Shown: positions 23,701 through 33,953 of the stretch, in pieces | How the letters are laid out: each line of letters begins with the position of its first letter | How positions within the stretch are numbered: position 1 is the stretch's first letter | Origin: Leidyana gryllorum EB-2025a | Lineage: Eukaryota; Apicomplexa | Direction: 5' to 3' | Length of the DNA stretch: 64,000 nucleotides | NCBI GenBank assembly: GCA_048772705.1 | Contig: JBLWGC010000033.1 | Span: 1-64,000, forward strand | The notes under the pieces: generated by a model | What the model was told of the DNA's origin: nothing | Seen by the model: the letters and a program-made list of their open reading frames with translations, nothing else | Database searches by the model: none | Program-made: the position numbers and the translations under genes

Positions 23701-25952
23701 ACATCAAGGATTCCAACGCCTGCGAGCGTGGTGGACCAACCCCGAGTCCCCCTCCACACACTCCGAAGCCCTCCAAACATACAGCAGACTCAGCTTTGAG
23801 GCCGGCAGACGCAAACTTCAGGCGGTCGTCTATGCACTCGTCTTCTGTAACCACCTCCAGATGCTCAATCGCAAGAATCGTCTGCTCGCACTCCGCAAGG
23901 GATTCTCCAATCCGACCTTCATGGAGGTGAGCTGCCCATCTTTGCGCCCATCTTTGCCCTCTCAGGCCCGCTTACTCCTCGCTCTCCGTTACCTTCGACG
24001 CTTCGACACTTTTCTTCGCTCCCTCATTCGTTGGCGCCGTCGACTCAGCACTCGTCAAGTGCTCCTCGCCTGGAGAGCCCACACCTCCTTCAACACCACC
24101 ACCAACAGTGGTGGTAACAGGGAACCCGAAGACGAGGACGAGACTCACTCTTCCGTCCGTTCAGAGACGCTCAGCAGCATCGCTAGAGAGCCTTTGGAGG
24201 GCGACGAAGGGGGCGCCCTCAACGTCGCCAACGTGCAGGAAATCGATGAAGAAGAACCCATCTTCGGCAATGACACTTCCACAGAGGAACATTTGGCCAA
24301 TTTCTCCTTCACAGACGCTCCTCAGCACCCTCACCCCACACGCGTCACTATGAACAGAGAGTTTTCTCCACGTGGTACAATATTGAGTACTCCCGACAAT
24401 CTATCAGTAAGCTGTACTGTCAGTGACGAGAACCGAGACGGAGATCAAACTCGCGTCTATCGACACAAAGATCGCAACGGCTCCCACATACGAGGCATCT
24501 ACACCTTAGCCTTACCTCGAGATGCCGAAGATCGTCTGAAACGAGAATTCATATTGGTGCATATGAACAATCGCTGCTGGGCCATCGTCATGCAGACCAT
24601 AACGCAATGCGTTCAGACCGGCCGTTCCTCTCCACTCTCGCGCGATCCCGAAATCATAAACATACGTGATGTCGACCTCGACTTCCTAGAACGCCAGCGT
24701 TGGCAACCAGTCGAGCATACCTTCGGAGTTGCCAACAGCGCGCCTTTCTGGCAACAGATCGATGTCGAGACAATGTGCTCTAACGCCGATCGGACAGTGG
24801 TGATCATCGTAGATCAACACGGCAATGTATTCGAGATCAAGTGGAGATCCGATCACCGTGGCTACAAACAGAATTGGGTCGGATCTATTGGGCTGCCAAC
24901 ACACTCGTACTCTCGCTCACATTCCGATCAATTATGGCGAATAGATCGGAGTCAACTATTGTTAGAGACCTCCCGCTTCTATCTGTTGTGTCTACTGATC
25001 CTCGAAGGCCCCACGCTGTTGGTAGTTCTAGTCGAGCGTATCACACATCAGGCCCACATAACGCAACAATTCGCAGTGTCACTGGATCATAATCATGGAA
25101 ACCGTCCTTGTACCCCACGTTCCACTATGCTGTGGGACTGGGATGCTAAACTCATGACATTGATCATTGACGGAGAATTCCACATGTATAGTCTCCATAT
25201 GCAGTGCGGAACGTGGGCCTTGTTGCCAATGCCCCCTCTGGCGCTGATCGATCCTGGGAATGTGCTCAGTCAGGATTTCGTGGACGGCGCTATGATTGAT
25301 GATTCAGTCCTCCTGCTGTCCCGCACCGGAAGCGTTGTGCACATGTCGTGTGAAAAGGACGCGGCCTACGAACCTCCGCAGAGTGCCTTCGGACCGCGGC
25401 CCATCAACCTGAAGTTCCCATGCATCCAGGTCAAACTCCTGCGGGACTTGAAGACCGTTCCCAAAGTCAAAGACAAAGGTGAGCTGTCAACCCTATCTGC
25501 GGGCGGACGGGTACACACGCGTGTGCGTGTGTCTGTGTCTCGTGTTTTACGGGATGGTGGCTTTCTATCTGTCGTTGTGCGGTTTTTTCTGCCCATGGTG
25601 TCTTGTGCAAATGGTGTCTTGATCTGCAGAGTGGAGCAGCGTGGCAGTTCGGCATTGCGAGATGGAAGATCCGCAGATGATGTGCATATTGGCTAGTTGG
25701 TGGGGTGACATTGTATACATATCGTTGGAGGGGGAGTTGAAGAAAGGGTTCAGGTTGCGAACGTCTGACGGGTTGCCTACGCGGTTGCAGGCGTGGGGGA
25801 ACACAAATTCGGTGAAGCATCTGACGATATTTGCTAACGAGTTGGACTGGGCTATCTTATTCCTGGACATGGAGGTGGAGGCTGTTGTGGCGATGATGAG
25901 GTTACCAGGGAGTCCTCCGACGTCTAGGGTAGTTGGCCGTTATCGATGTTAA
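20789..25952 (+). CDS. Divergent myosin heavy chain with possible beta-propeller tail
   Basis: A multi-exon gene; the exact exon ends in 20.9-23.3 kb are approximate. It starts with an SH3-like subdomain (RRTVWIRDPTDGFRRA). Motor motifs follow in order: P-loop GDAGAGKTE (usual form GESGAGKTE), switch I-like NANSSRYGRL, LLERRRVLQVSPGETTFHIL, switch II in LLDIFGFENLDHNSLNQLL, the relay/converter region YMINLLRKDELNYIRCLRPN, and RVGRTRLFITHQGF. The lever arm lacks a clear IQ consensus. The tail (about 24.4-25.9 kb) has repeated short beta-type blocks (VVIIVDQHGNVFEIKW, LMTLIIDGEFHMYSL, SVLLLSRTGSVVHMSC, MMCILASWWGDIVYISL) that suggest a WD40/RCC1-like propeller, as in alveolate MyoF-type myosins. 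Cargo is unknown. The two P-loop substitutions could alter ATPase kinetics. Confidence 0.82.
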
Positions 25953-26122
25953 AGTTATACATATATATCTAGTTAGGCTATAGATTTGAGATTGATTGTT
26001 TGTCTGTTCGGGGAACGACCAGTTTGATAGATTAGCAGGTGTGGTGATCATCTTTATCGCACACTGGTTGGTGCGGTGGTCTTTGCTGAGTGGTTGTTGT
26101 TTCGGGTGACTGTGAGAGAGTA

Positions 26123-29100
26123 ATGGAGTCTGCGCCTCCACGGATAGAGGTGGTTCACCCTCCGCGTGTGAACGTGGATGGGGTTGAGTCCCCATTAGCG
26201 TCTGGTTCTACGGCAGCATTCGACATACTGGAGACGTTGGGAGGCGCTCGAAGGTTTGTGATCCGTCACGCGTTGTTGGTGACTAGTTTACTTTGGTTTC
26301 TGAGTGGTGCTCAGATATCGTTATCTCTGTTTGTGACACAAGAGCCTCCCCGATTTCCAGTATGCCGTCCGGGCGACACCAGTTGTCGTCCGAGCATTGC
26401 GCTGGACGTCAAGGACTGCACGACACCATACCACTACATGCGGCCTGGGATTTCGATAGTGTCAACGTTCGACTTGCCTACCAGCGGTTGTGAGCCTCGT
26501 CCATGGATGAATGTGTCTTGGATTCACTCTGCTCTGTTTTTGGGAATGCTGATTGGAGCTTTGACCATTGCTCCGATGTCAGATCGGAAGGGTCGTCGAC
26601 CAGTGATGACAATGGGCGTCATTGGTTTGGTGGTGGCGGCAATCTATTCAACTATGGCTCATACCATCTATTTCTACGGTTTGGCTCGATTCTTCGTGGG
26701 ATGTTCGCTGAGTGCCGTCTGTTTGCCGTCAATGGCTATTCTCTCAGAGGTCACTCTAAGTCGGAAACGTCAGTGGATCGTGGCTGTTCAGGCAGTGTCC
26801 TTTGCTATCGCTGCCGGCTATGTCGCTCTGCTCGCCTGCGTGATTCCCAGTTGGCGGCTGCTCACCATTCTGGTCACAATGCCCGCCTTCTTCTTTGTCT
26901 GCGGTTTCCCGTGCTGTGGCGGTGTCTACATCGAGTCCCCTCGTTGGCTCGCGGCCAAAGGACGGATGGAAGACGCTTTCGGGACGTGGCTTCGGATAGC
27001 TCGGATCAGCAGAGTGGAGCTTCCGGAACAATTGAATCTCGATCTATTTGTCAAAAATGAGCTCCAAGCGATCCACGAACGGCTCATTAGATCTGACAGT
27101 GATCTGGAAGAAGAGCTCTCCATGATGTCAGTCAAACAGATGGTGACGCCCGACACTCTATCCAAAGCGTTCCGCACTTTCCCAGCCTCAATCTGGATAT
27201 GGACTTCAATTTGGATATGGATCGTCACCGCTTTTGTTTACTATGGCGTCCTCCTCGACTTTGGGGACCTCATCGCCTCTTTACGGATGGAAGGGTGGGA
27301 ATCTGCGCTCCTCCACCCCGCAGCAGCCAACAATCCTCACGCAACGCTGGGCGGGTCCAACGCGCCCATCCTCTTAGCTGAACGCCCGCACAATGATACC
27401 GACGGACCCGTTCAGGCACCGACTGCGCACTCCGTTCAGCCGCCCAACCTCAACGCTGGCGGCAGCGAACATTTGGGAGACGACCACCCGCCGCTCCTCC
27501 GTCAACTGCTCGACATGGACACTCTCACCACTGTCGCCAAGATACTGACCCGGGCTCCTGAACACGAACTTCTCGAACCTCAGCAGCGGGAGGGAGACCC
27601 CATCGTCCCGGCTCTGTCCATTGGCAAACCGCCGCTCGGCAGTCTCCAATCTCCGATCGCCCCCCCGAAAGCAATGTTCGACGATGCCGCCAACGAACGC
27701 GTCAAAGACACCCAGAACGCGAGGGACGAAAATCACTCGAACGCCCCCCACTCTGACGACAATAGCCACGCGGCCGACGCTCACAACGACGCTGATGACG
27801 ACGAAGGAGGAGGAGCGGGAGATCGGAGGGACGACGCACCAGCGACAAAGGCAGCCGCCGCCTCTCCGGCACTCCCCAGCACAAGTCACATGGCCGCGCT
27901 CGCGGGAGGTAAAGATCTGCAACAGGCCGCCGGGGTGGCAGACGAAGACAGAGTGATCCCAGCGTCCGGGCACTCCAGTGCGGGAGGACGACTGTCTCCA
28001 ATCACCTCAATTCTCGACCGCGAACGCGCAGCGGCCTATCTGCAGTACCTTAGCGACGTCGGCAGCTATGTGAAAAATAGCTCCGTCAGCCTATATGAGT
28101 CTGCCAAACACATTCCGCACGAAGCGGAACGACTGTATGACGAAATGGCAATGCAGAAACGTCTTGATGACTTCTACTCTGACGTTTCTGCCCAATTCAC
28201 TCCCGATGATCCTATGGCTCCCTATTGGCAAAAGATGAGAATTGAAGGACTCTTAGTACTCGTTTCCTTCGCCCTCGAGATACCCGCTTATGCCATCGCT
28301 ATGTTTATGGCCGGAATCCCACGAATTGGCAGGAAAGCCACCACTATCTCTCTGCTCACCCTGGGTGGGATCTCTATCACCCTGGCCTATGCCGTCCAAT
28401 TCACCAACCTCTCCGGAGTGCAACTCTCAGTAAGTCCTCCGGCGCAGCCGCTCAGTCCAAATGCCCCATCAGGCTGCGACACTGGGCTTAGTGGTCGCCG
28501 GCAGGTGCTGCATCGCAGCAGTATTTCAATTATTGTACCTATATTCAGCCGAACTCTTCCCCACCAGCATCAGGGGCAGTACTCTGGGTCTCTTCAGCGC
28601 TTCTGCCCGCGTCGGCTGCATAGTTGCCGCACCCTTAGCTACTTATCTGGACGGCCTCCATAACGGATTAGCCCTATGTTTCTTCGGAGTACTCTGTCTC
28701 GCCGCCGGTAAGTGGGGAACTTTTGAGGGGAGTTCCAAGGAAAATTTACCGCAGCTCTGTCGGGGGTGAATGCGCTGCCCGAGACACTCAATCAGCCGTT
28801 GTACGACACACTCGACACCTTAGAAGACATTTATGCTCGATCGCGGTTCGCCGACAAATTCTTCAACTCGTATGGAGTGCGGTGCTGCGCGTTCCTTGGC
28901 CGCGGAACTTGCTGCTTGGGTCGATTGTTCTCTCGATGCCTCGGCCTGCCAAGTGACATGGAACCGTCCTCATTTGAAGCTAAAGGCCACGCGTGGCTCA
29001 AAAAGCAGTGGAAGAAGTCACGAGGAGCAGACAACCATCTGATCACGAACAACAAACGCCCAGAGTCCGAAAGAAGTCATTTTGTCCCCATCGCAGATGA

Positions 29101-29212
29101 TGGGAAAGATCCAGCTCCCCTCGCCTCTGCCTCTACAGTGAGAACCTTCGAATTAGGAGAACTGGACGAAAGTTATGATGAAGACTCGCAGCGCCCGAGA
29201 TACGATGTTTGA
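26123..29212 (+). CDS. MFS transporter, SLC22-like
   Basis: Three exons (26123-28429, 28473-28707, 28755-29212) give 999 aa, about twice the usual size. The first membrane half has an N-terminal helix, a Cys-rich extracellular loop (CRPGDTSCRPS), helix 2 (HSALFLGMLIGALTIAP), then the MFS motif MSDRKGRRPVM and further helices to about residue 275. A cytosolic loop follows, then helix 7 (IWTSIWIWIVTAFVYYGVL). Next come about 300 residues of low complexity (Asp/Ala/Pro-rich, with EDD and HAADAHNDADDDEG-type stretches) before the last helices (LLVLVSFALEIPAYAIAMFM, then AELFPTSIRGSTLGL, the SLC22/sugar-porter signature near helix 11). SLC22 members move organic cations, anions or carnitine; the substrate here cannot be predicted. 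The insertion between helix 7 and helix 8 is unusual. Confidence 0.82.
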
Positions 29213-30089
29213 CGACCGTCACTACCAGGAGGTAGACGACGTGGATCATGGCTGCTTGCGGATACGGTTGTTGGCGGAACCGAGACGGGGAGGCCCTTTC
29301 TTCTAACCAATTAATTGCCACCTCCATCGAATCAAAAAGGAAGAGGTTCTGCGTCTGTGTGGTACTTGTTGGTAGACGAATATGTGTATGCCTGCCTATC
29401 TAGCTATGTATTAGTGTCCTAATCGTCGTCAAGCGGGCTCTCAACGACACTCGACTCTGTCTGTTTCAGCCTCCGACTCCATTTCCACACCCTCCTCCAC
29501 GCGACACAGAAACAAGAGGCGCATTGCCTCTTGTAGCAACAATTGGGCAAACAGCGGTCTCAAAGGGAAGGGATCTGCCCTGAGCTGCCACACCCACCAG
29601 GTCGGTGGCGGCTGGGTAAACTGAAGACAGCTGGTCCCCGAGAACGCGCTCTGCGAATGACAGGTGAAATGATTCTAACTTAGCCTTAAGACTATGGAAT
29701 CAGTTACTTAAGCTCTCCTTTGAAGGACTTCTTTGCTTGCTAATCTCCCCTTTCAAGACTCATCTCCAGGGATACTCTTTGCGGAGAAGAGTCCCAAGAC
29801 GTCAAGTATCGCGGAAGCGTATCCGCTCGATGGCGACCCCAATTCATCGCCATCCAAGCAGTCGAACGCGAAGAGATCTGAAGGAGACATTGAGACCCTT
29901 CTCATTTGTGAAATTCCTTTATTTCTCGTCTGTGATCAATACGTCGGTTGTGTAACTAACCCGTGGCCAAAGTATTCCCTCCTTGGGTTGTAGAATGGGT
30001 CTTATTCGTTTGTGGATGTCTCACAAAGACCAAACTTGACCACCCCGCGAAGTCAGCCCACTTCCGACGCCGCTTCTAAGCCCACCTAA

Positions 30090-30167
30090 GCGCGTCTGTA
30101 CACACACACGTGTGGGCGCGTCTGTACACACACACGTGTGGGCGCGTCTGTACACACACACGTGTGT
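30090..30167. repeat. 26-bp tandem repeat, three copies
   Basis: Three head-to-tail copies of a 26-bp unit that begins gcgcgtctgt, continues with an AC run and ends cacgtgtgg. The third copy diverges at its end. Each unit contains the near-palindrome ACACACGTGTG, so the array can form hairpins. Confidence 0.9.
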
Positions 30168-30365
30168 GCAGTCCATTCATTTGGCATATGCCGTTCATTG
30201 AGTACAGTTTCCTAACGTTCACGAGTGTGGAGGCCATCAAATCCGATGGTCACTATGTGTTGTGACACTAAGGGTTGTGACACTAAGGGTTGTGGCGACC
30301 CATGCGCCCGACGAGGTCGTCTCACGGAGGAAACGGGAGTGGGAACAGTGATGCTTACACCACAC

Positions 30366-30450
30366 ATCCGAACAATTGGCAGATCAACTGTTACAATATT
30401 TGGCCATTTCAGATCTTGTGAAAGTTGGCACGGCACGCTCTCGAGAACGA
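30366..30450 (+). pseudogene. Possible F-box motif remnant
   Basis: In one frame the sequence reads EQLADQLLQYLAISDLVKVG, which resembles the core of an F-box (LP.ELL..IL.YL...DL..V). The downstream sequence soon becomes Arg/Ser-rich and no substrate-binding repeats are visible. It may be a relic or a small exon of an unrecognised gene; it may also be chance. Confidence 0.2.
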
Positions 30451-31123
30451 GGCAGATCTTGCGAACGGCACCGATCCAGGAGATCTAGGCAATACCTCGT
30501 GCATGGCGACTTAAGTCACTGTCAGTTACGAGATGTCTCCGAGGGTCTGCACGGAGGGCACGGCTGCTCTGTGGACAATGGCATTGGAACATTCTTCGGT
30601 CATTTAGACCCAACAAGAGGGGGTGACGACATCCGCAGTGAGTGACAAATGCTTTGTCCCTGATTCCAACGACTGTTCACTCACTGGACCCGTTTGCTGG
30701 ACCGCGCCCTCAATACACCCAGTGTTACATCCCTGTTATGTCGCAATCTGAGGTGGTAAGTGTGATTACAATTCCCGTTGGCCAAGAGTGACAATTGGCC
30801 CGACTCGGCAATTTTGTAAATCGTGCGGATGATCGCTCCAACGGTTCAGTGGACGCTGATTGTACGGCAAGCCACGCTACGCTGACCGAGTTGGCTCATA
30901 ATTCATCGGTCTGTTTAGTTGATCAGTGCACATTACATTAGATAGTAATGAGACACCTTCTGTCCCGCTACCTTTTCCAGGCACGGGAAGCTTAGACGCC
31001 ACCCAAATGTACCTCATACTCATAATTAGCCCCAGACTCGAAGGTTCATTGATATGACAACCGCGTACCACACAGACTGTCCACCTCTTTTTTCATCGTC
31101 GCCCGAGTCAACCGTCCCTCAAC

Positions 31124-31423
31124 ATGAAGCTGTCGCATCTTGCGGATCGACCGATCTCACTCAATCTGCTAAAATTAGTCTCGAATGTCGGCGTCGAGTC
31201 GAGCCCCGTCCGCCCTCTCAGAAAGTCTCAGGTGGGAGAACCACAATATGTGTGACCCTCCCGGGGGACTTACATTCACCAGAGTGCAGTGGTTGCTCCT
31301 CCCCCTGCGCATCGCTTCTTGAGCCAGACACTGCAACCCGCAGGTAAGTTGAGTTTTCTTCCAAGTTTTGTTGAAGATATCAGTCCCGTCTCGTCTCCCC
31401 CTCGACCGACGCCCACCCGCATA
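31124..31423 (+). CDS. Possible small spliced gene, about 70 aa
   Basis: An ATG (MKLSHLADRPISLN) followed by two plausible GT-AG introns (about 31232-31282 and 31344-31381) gives roughly 69 codons. The product is basic with few acidic residues, which is compatible with a mitochondrial targeting sequence. There is no homology evidence; the only support is that two introns of the local size class keep a frame open. Confidence 0.2.
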
Positions 31424-32799
31424 AAAGTCAACGAGTTGAGAATTGATGTTTTGAACTCTTCGTTCCGGATGCTGATCCTACTAAGCCTATCGCAGGGTCT
31501 GTTTTTGATCCATCTAGTATTGAGCGCATTTCAGAATCATTAGGAGTGTTGTTCATGTTTTTAGTTCAGTCCACGTAATAATAAAAAGAAATGTAAGCAC
31601 ACGTGTGTGTCTATTCTGTGTCTCCGCTCGATTGATCTAGGAATAATAACCATGTAAAAATATTGCTAATTTGCCTAACTGAGGCATGACTATTGGAATA
31701 AGGGGGTAGCTAGCCGCAAAAACAAAGTCAGATCTATTAGGCGCGGTCCGGGCTTGACTGACCAAATTGATGAAAGAAGAAGTTCCAACTGGTTCTCCCC
31801 CACGCTGTCCGAAGTGTGTGGCTGACCCGCTCTGTTCCCAGCCTGGTGTGACCACACGGGTGTCTCTCGACTGTGGACACCTTCCGGTGCGCACCCTCCA
31901 GAGTCTCCAGCCCACCCTGAGGGACCTGTTGATCTGCTTCAGTGTGTTAGTATCGCCTCCCAACCGGGTCACAGTGGGAAGTTATCCCACCAGGCGACGA
32001 TTAGTCCAACACTGATCAGCGGTGGGCCGACATCACTTCAGATCATTGGTTGGGTCGACCAAGTCGATTACCCATCCGTTACATCCAGTACACACGCCGT
32101 CTCCGGCGGCTGGCGGGTCTCAGCTCCAAAATTGGTGTGGAGAGTGCCTCAACGCTTATCACCCTCTCGCCTTTTACTAGATGGTGCAGTGAGGCGCTCG
32201 CTTTAACGCTTCAACTTTCTTGAGGACCTCTGGTCTGACGTTGGATTCATTCGTGTGGGCGGAGCTATGTGCGAAGACGAGCACCATTTTGGAATGTTGA
32301 CTCGTACGTAAACTTGTTCATGAGGCTGATTGGTTATGATTGTGGATCTACGATGATTTGAGTGCTTGTCGAGATGGAGCCAGTGTGAGGGACGGAGCCC
32401 TCACCTTCCAGAGGCCCAAGGGTTGGGCAAAATAAATTTCCTCCGGCAGCGCTGTGAGGAATTGGAGTGACTCGGAGGGTTTGGAGATCGCCTGACGCAA
32501 TGCTGAGTTATTATGCAATCCCTGCATTCGGTCCCGCGGTTGTGTTAGCAAAAGGGTAGACTGGTGACGTTAAGTTGTATTGAGGTGCCATGACTTGCGG
32601 GAGAGCATTATGCAACCCATCATTCCGGTTATTTGGCGAGTACGACTTGTGAAGTCTGTGGGAACATAATCGGCGGAAGGATCTACGTGATCTGAATGAG
32701 GTCATTGGATACGTTCTGTCCGGCACTGCAACGATCGGAGTACGGGAAGCTCTAACCCTATCTCTGCGAATGTCGACATAGCGCCAGACGCCGATCCTT
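31424..32799. other. Gene-free region
   Basis: No supported gene on either strand. Minus-strand frames around 31.6-32.0 kb and 32.5-32.8 kb lack recognisable domains and have no good splice context. A palindromic CACACGTGTGTGT occurs near 31598-31611. Confidence 0.35.
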
Positions 32800-32809
32800 C
32801 CCGTTCCAC

Positions 32810-33000
32810 TCCCACCCATTCACCGCACTTGAGACACATTGGCAGAAAATGATGCCGCCTCAATTTTCCCCTCCAACTCTTCGTATCTCGAGCCCGAGAA
32901 GATAATTTCGTCACTCAGTCGATGAATACGTTGACGGCAATGCCGGACTCTGTGGCGAGTGCCTTGATGTCTGGTCGACACGATATATCGCTTTCGACGG
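32810..33000 (-). pseudogene. Decayed copy of the last exon of the His/Asp-rich gene
   Basis: Read on the minus strand, this stretch aligns with the final 60-odd codons of the gene ending at 33954. The functional copy has NCREVLHRLGEEIVHLGLE and ends CPNCRQCM. Here one frame gives HCRQRIHRLSDEIIFSGSRY, and a shifted frame gives LPMCLKCGEW at the equivalent of the cysteine cluster. Both copies keep the same order of short matching DNA blocks (for example cgatgaa and tgacggca). Frame shifts break the reading frame, so it is a pseudogene or an exon fragment left by a tandem duplication. How far homology extends either side is unclear. Confidence 0.55.
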
Positions 33001-33953
33001 GCAACTATGAAACACAACGATTTTCCGGCGCAGCTGGACATGAGCAAACAACTGCTTCGTATCGAAGGTAAAATCAGGGAACGTTCACTCGTCGACGACG
33101 ATGCGGCTGAAGAGCGCATTCCAATGCTCAGTAATCGGCGATCGACATCAACACAAAGTAACAACAAAGATCTCAACTCCGTCACCAAGAGTGACTACAA
33201 TTCCACAAGACTGGACCGATGCTTGAAGCGGGAGTCATAGAGCGCGATGAAGATCCCGCGGCCAACATCCAAGTCATAGCTTCTCGATTGGGGAGGCCAT
33301 CGATCGATTCTTGGGAGACAGAGGAACATAGCTTGGCGCCTCTGAGGACCCCTGCGAGCTGCAGCGCATGGGATGGAAATAATGAGAGTCTCACTCATCA
33401 AACGTCTTGTCTCACACAACGTGGAGGCTTCCAGCGACCTCGACTTGTGCGAACCACAGGAGGAGCGTCAATTCACGGATTCTCAAACTCCGTTGTTCAG
33501 AGATGCAGTGGACATATGGGGACGACAAGAGCTTGGGAGACTGATCGGCACAGCCTGTGGGAAGCAGCCCATATTCTCGCCGGCGGGGGGCTGGCAACCG
33601 ACAGTTGCACCAACTTTGAAGACACCGTGCCGAGTCCGAGGGGATTCCCGAATCGCGGAGACGCCACTCACGGGCCCGCAATACAGCCACGAATAATACA
33701 GACGGTGTTTGTTTTGACAAAGGAGGATCGGAAGGACATAATGACGCGAATGCGAAAACTTTAAAGCTCATTGGAGGTGTGCTCTAACCGTGCGCAAGCG
33801 AAGTGGTGCTGTGACCCGCAATATTACAGATGCACGACACTGTCTTAAATGCGAGTGCTCTTGTTGCCCAGCAGCGATCTAGTCAAAGATTCTTCCATTG
33901 AGTGACACTTACGGGTGGACCCAAACACTCGAGACTCATCCCTCCTGTCCCAC

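Larger units (their letters stand above)
29213..31123. other. Gene-poor region with tandem repeats
   Basis: No intact gene can be supported. The stretch contains a 26-bp tandem repeat (30090-30167), a short 16-bp tandem duplication (about 30258-30291), and a fragment resembling an F-box motif on the plus strand (about 30370-30440). Reading frames are short and not obviously connected by good splice sites. Confidence 0.4.
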
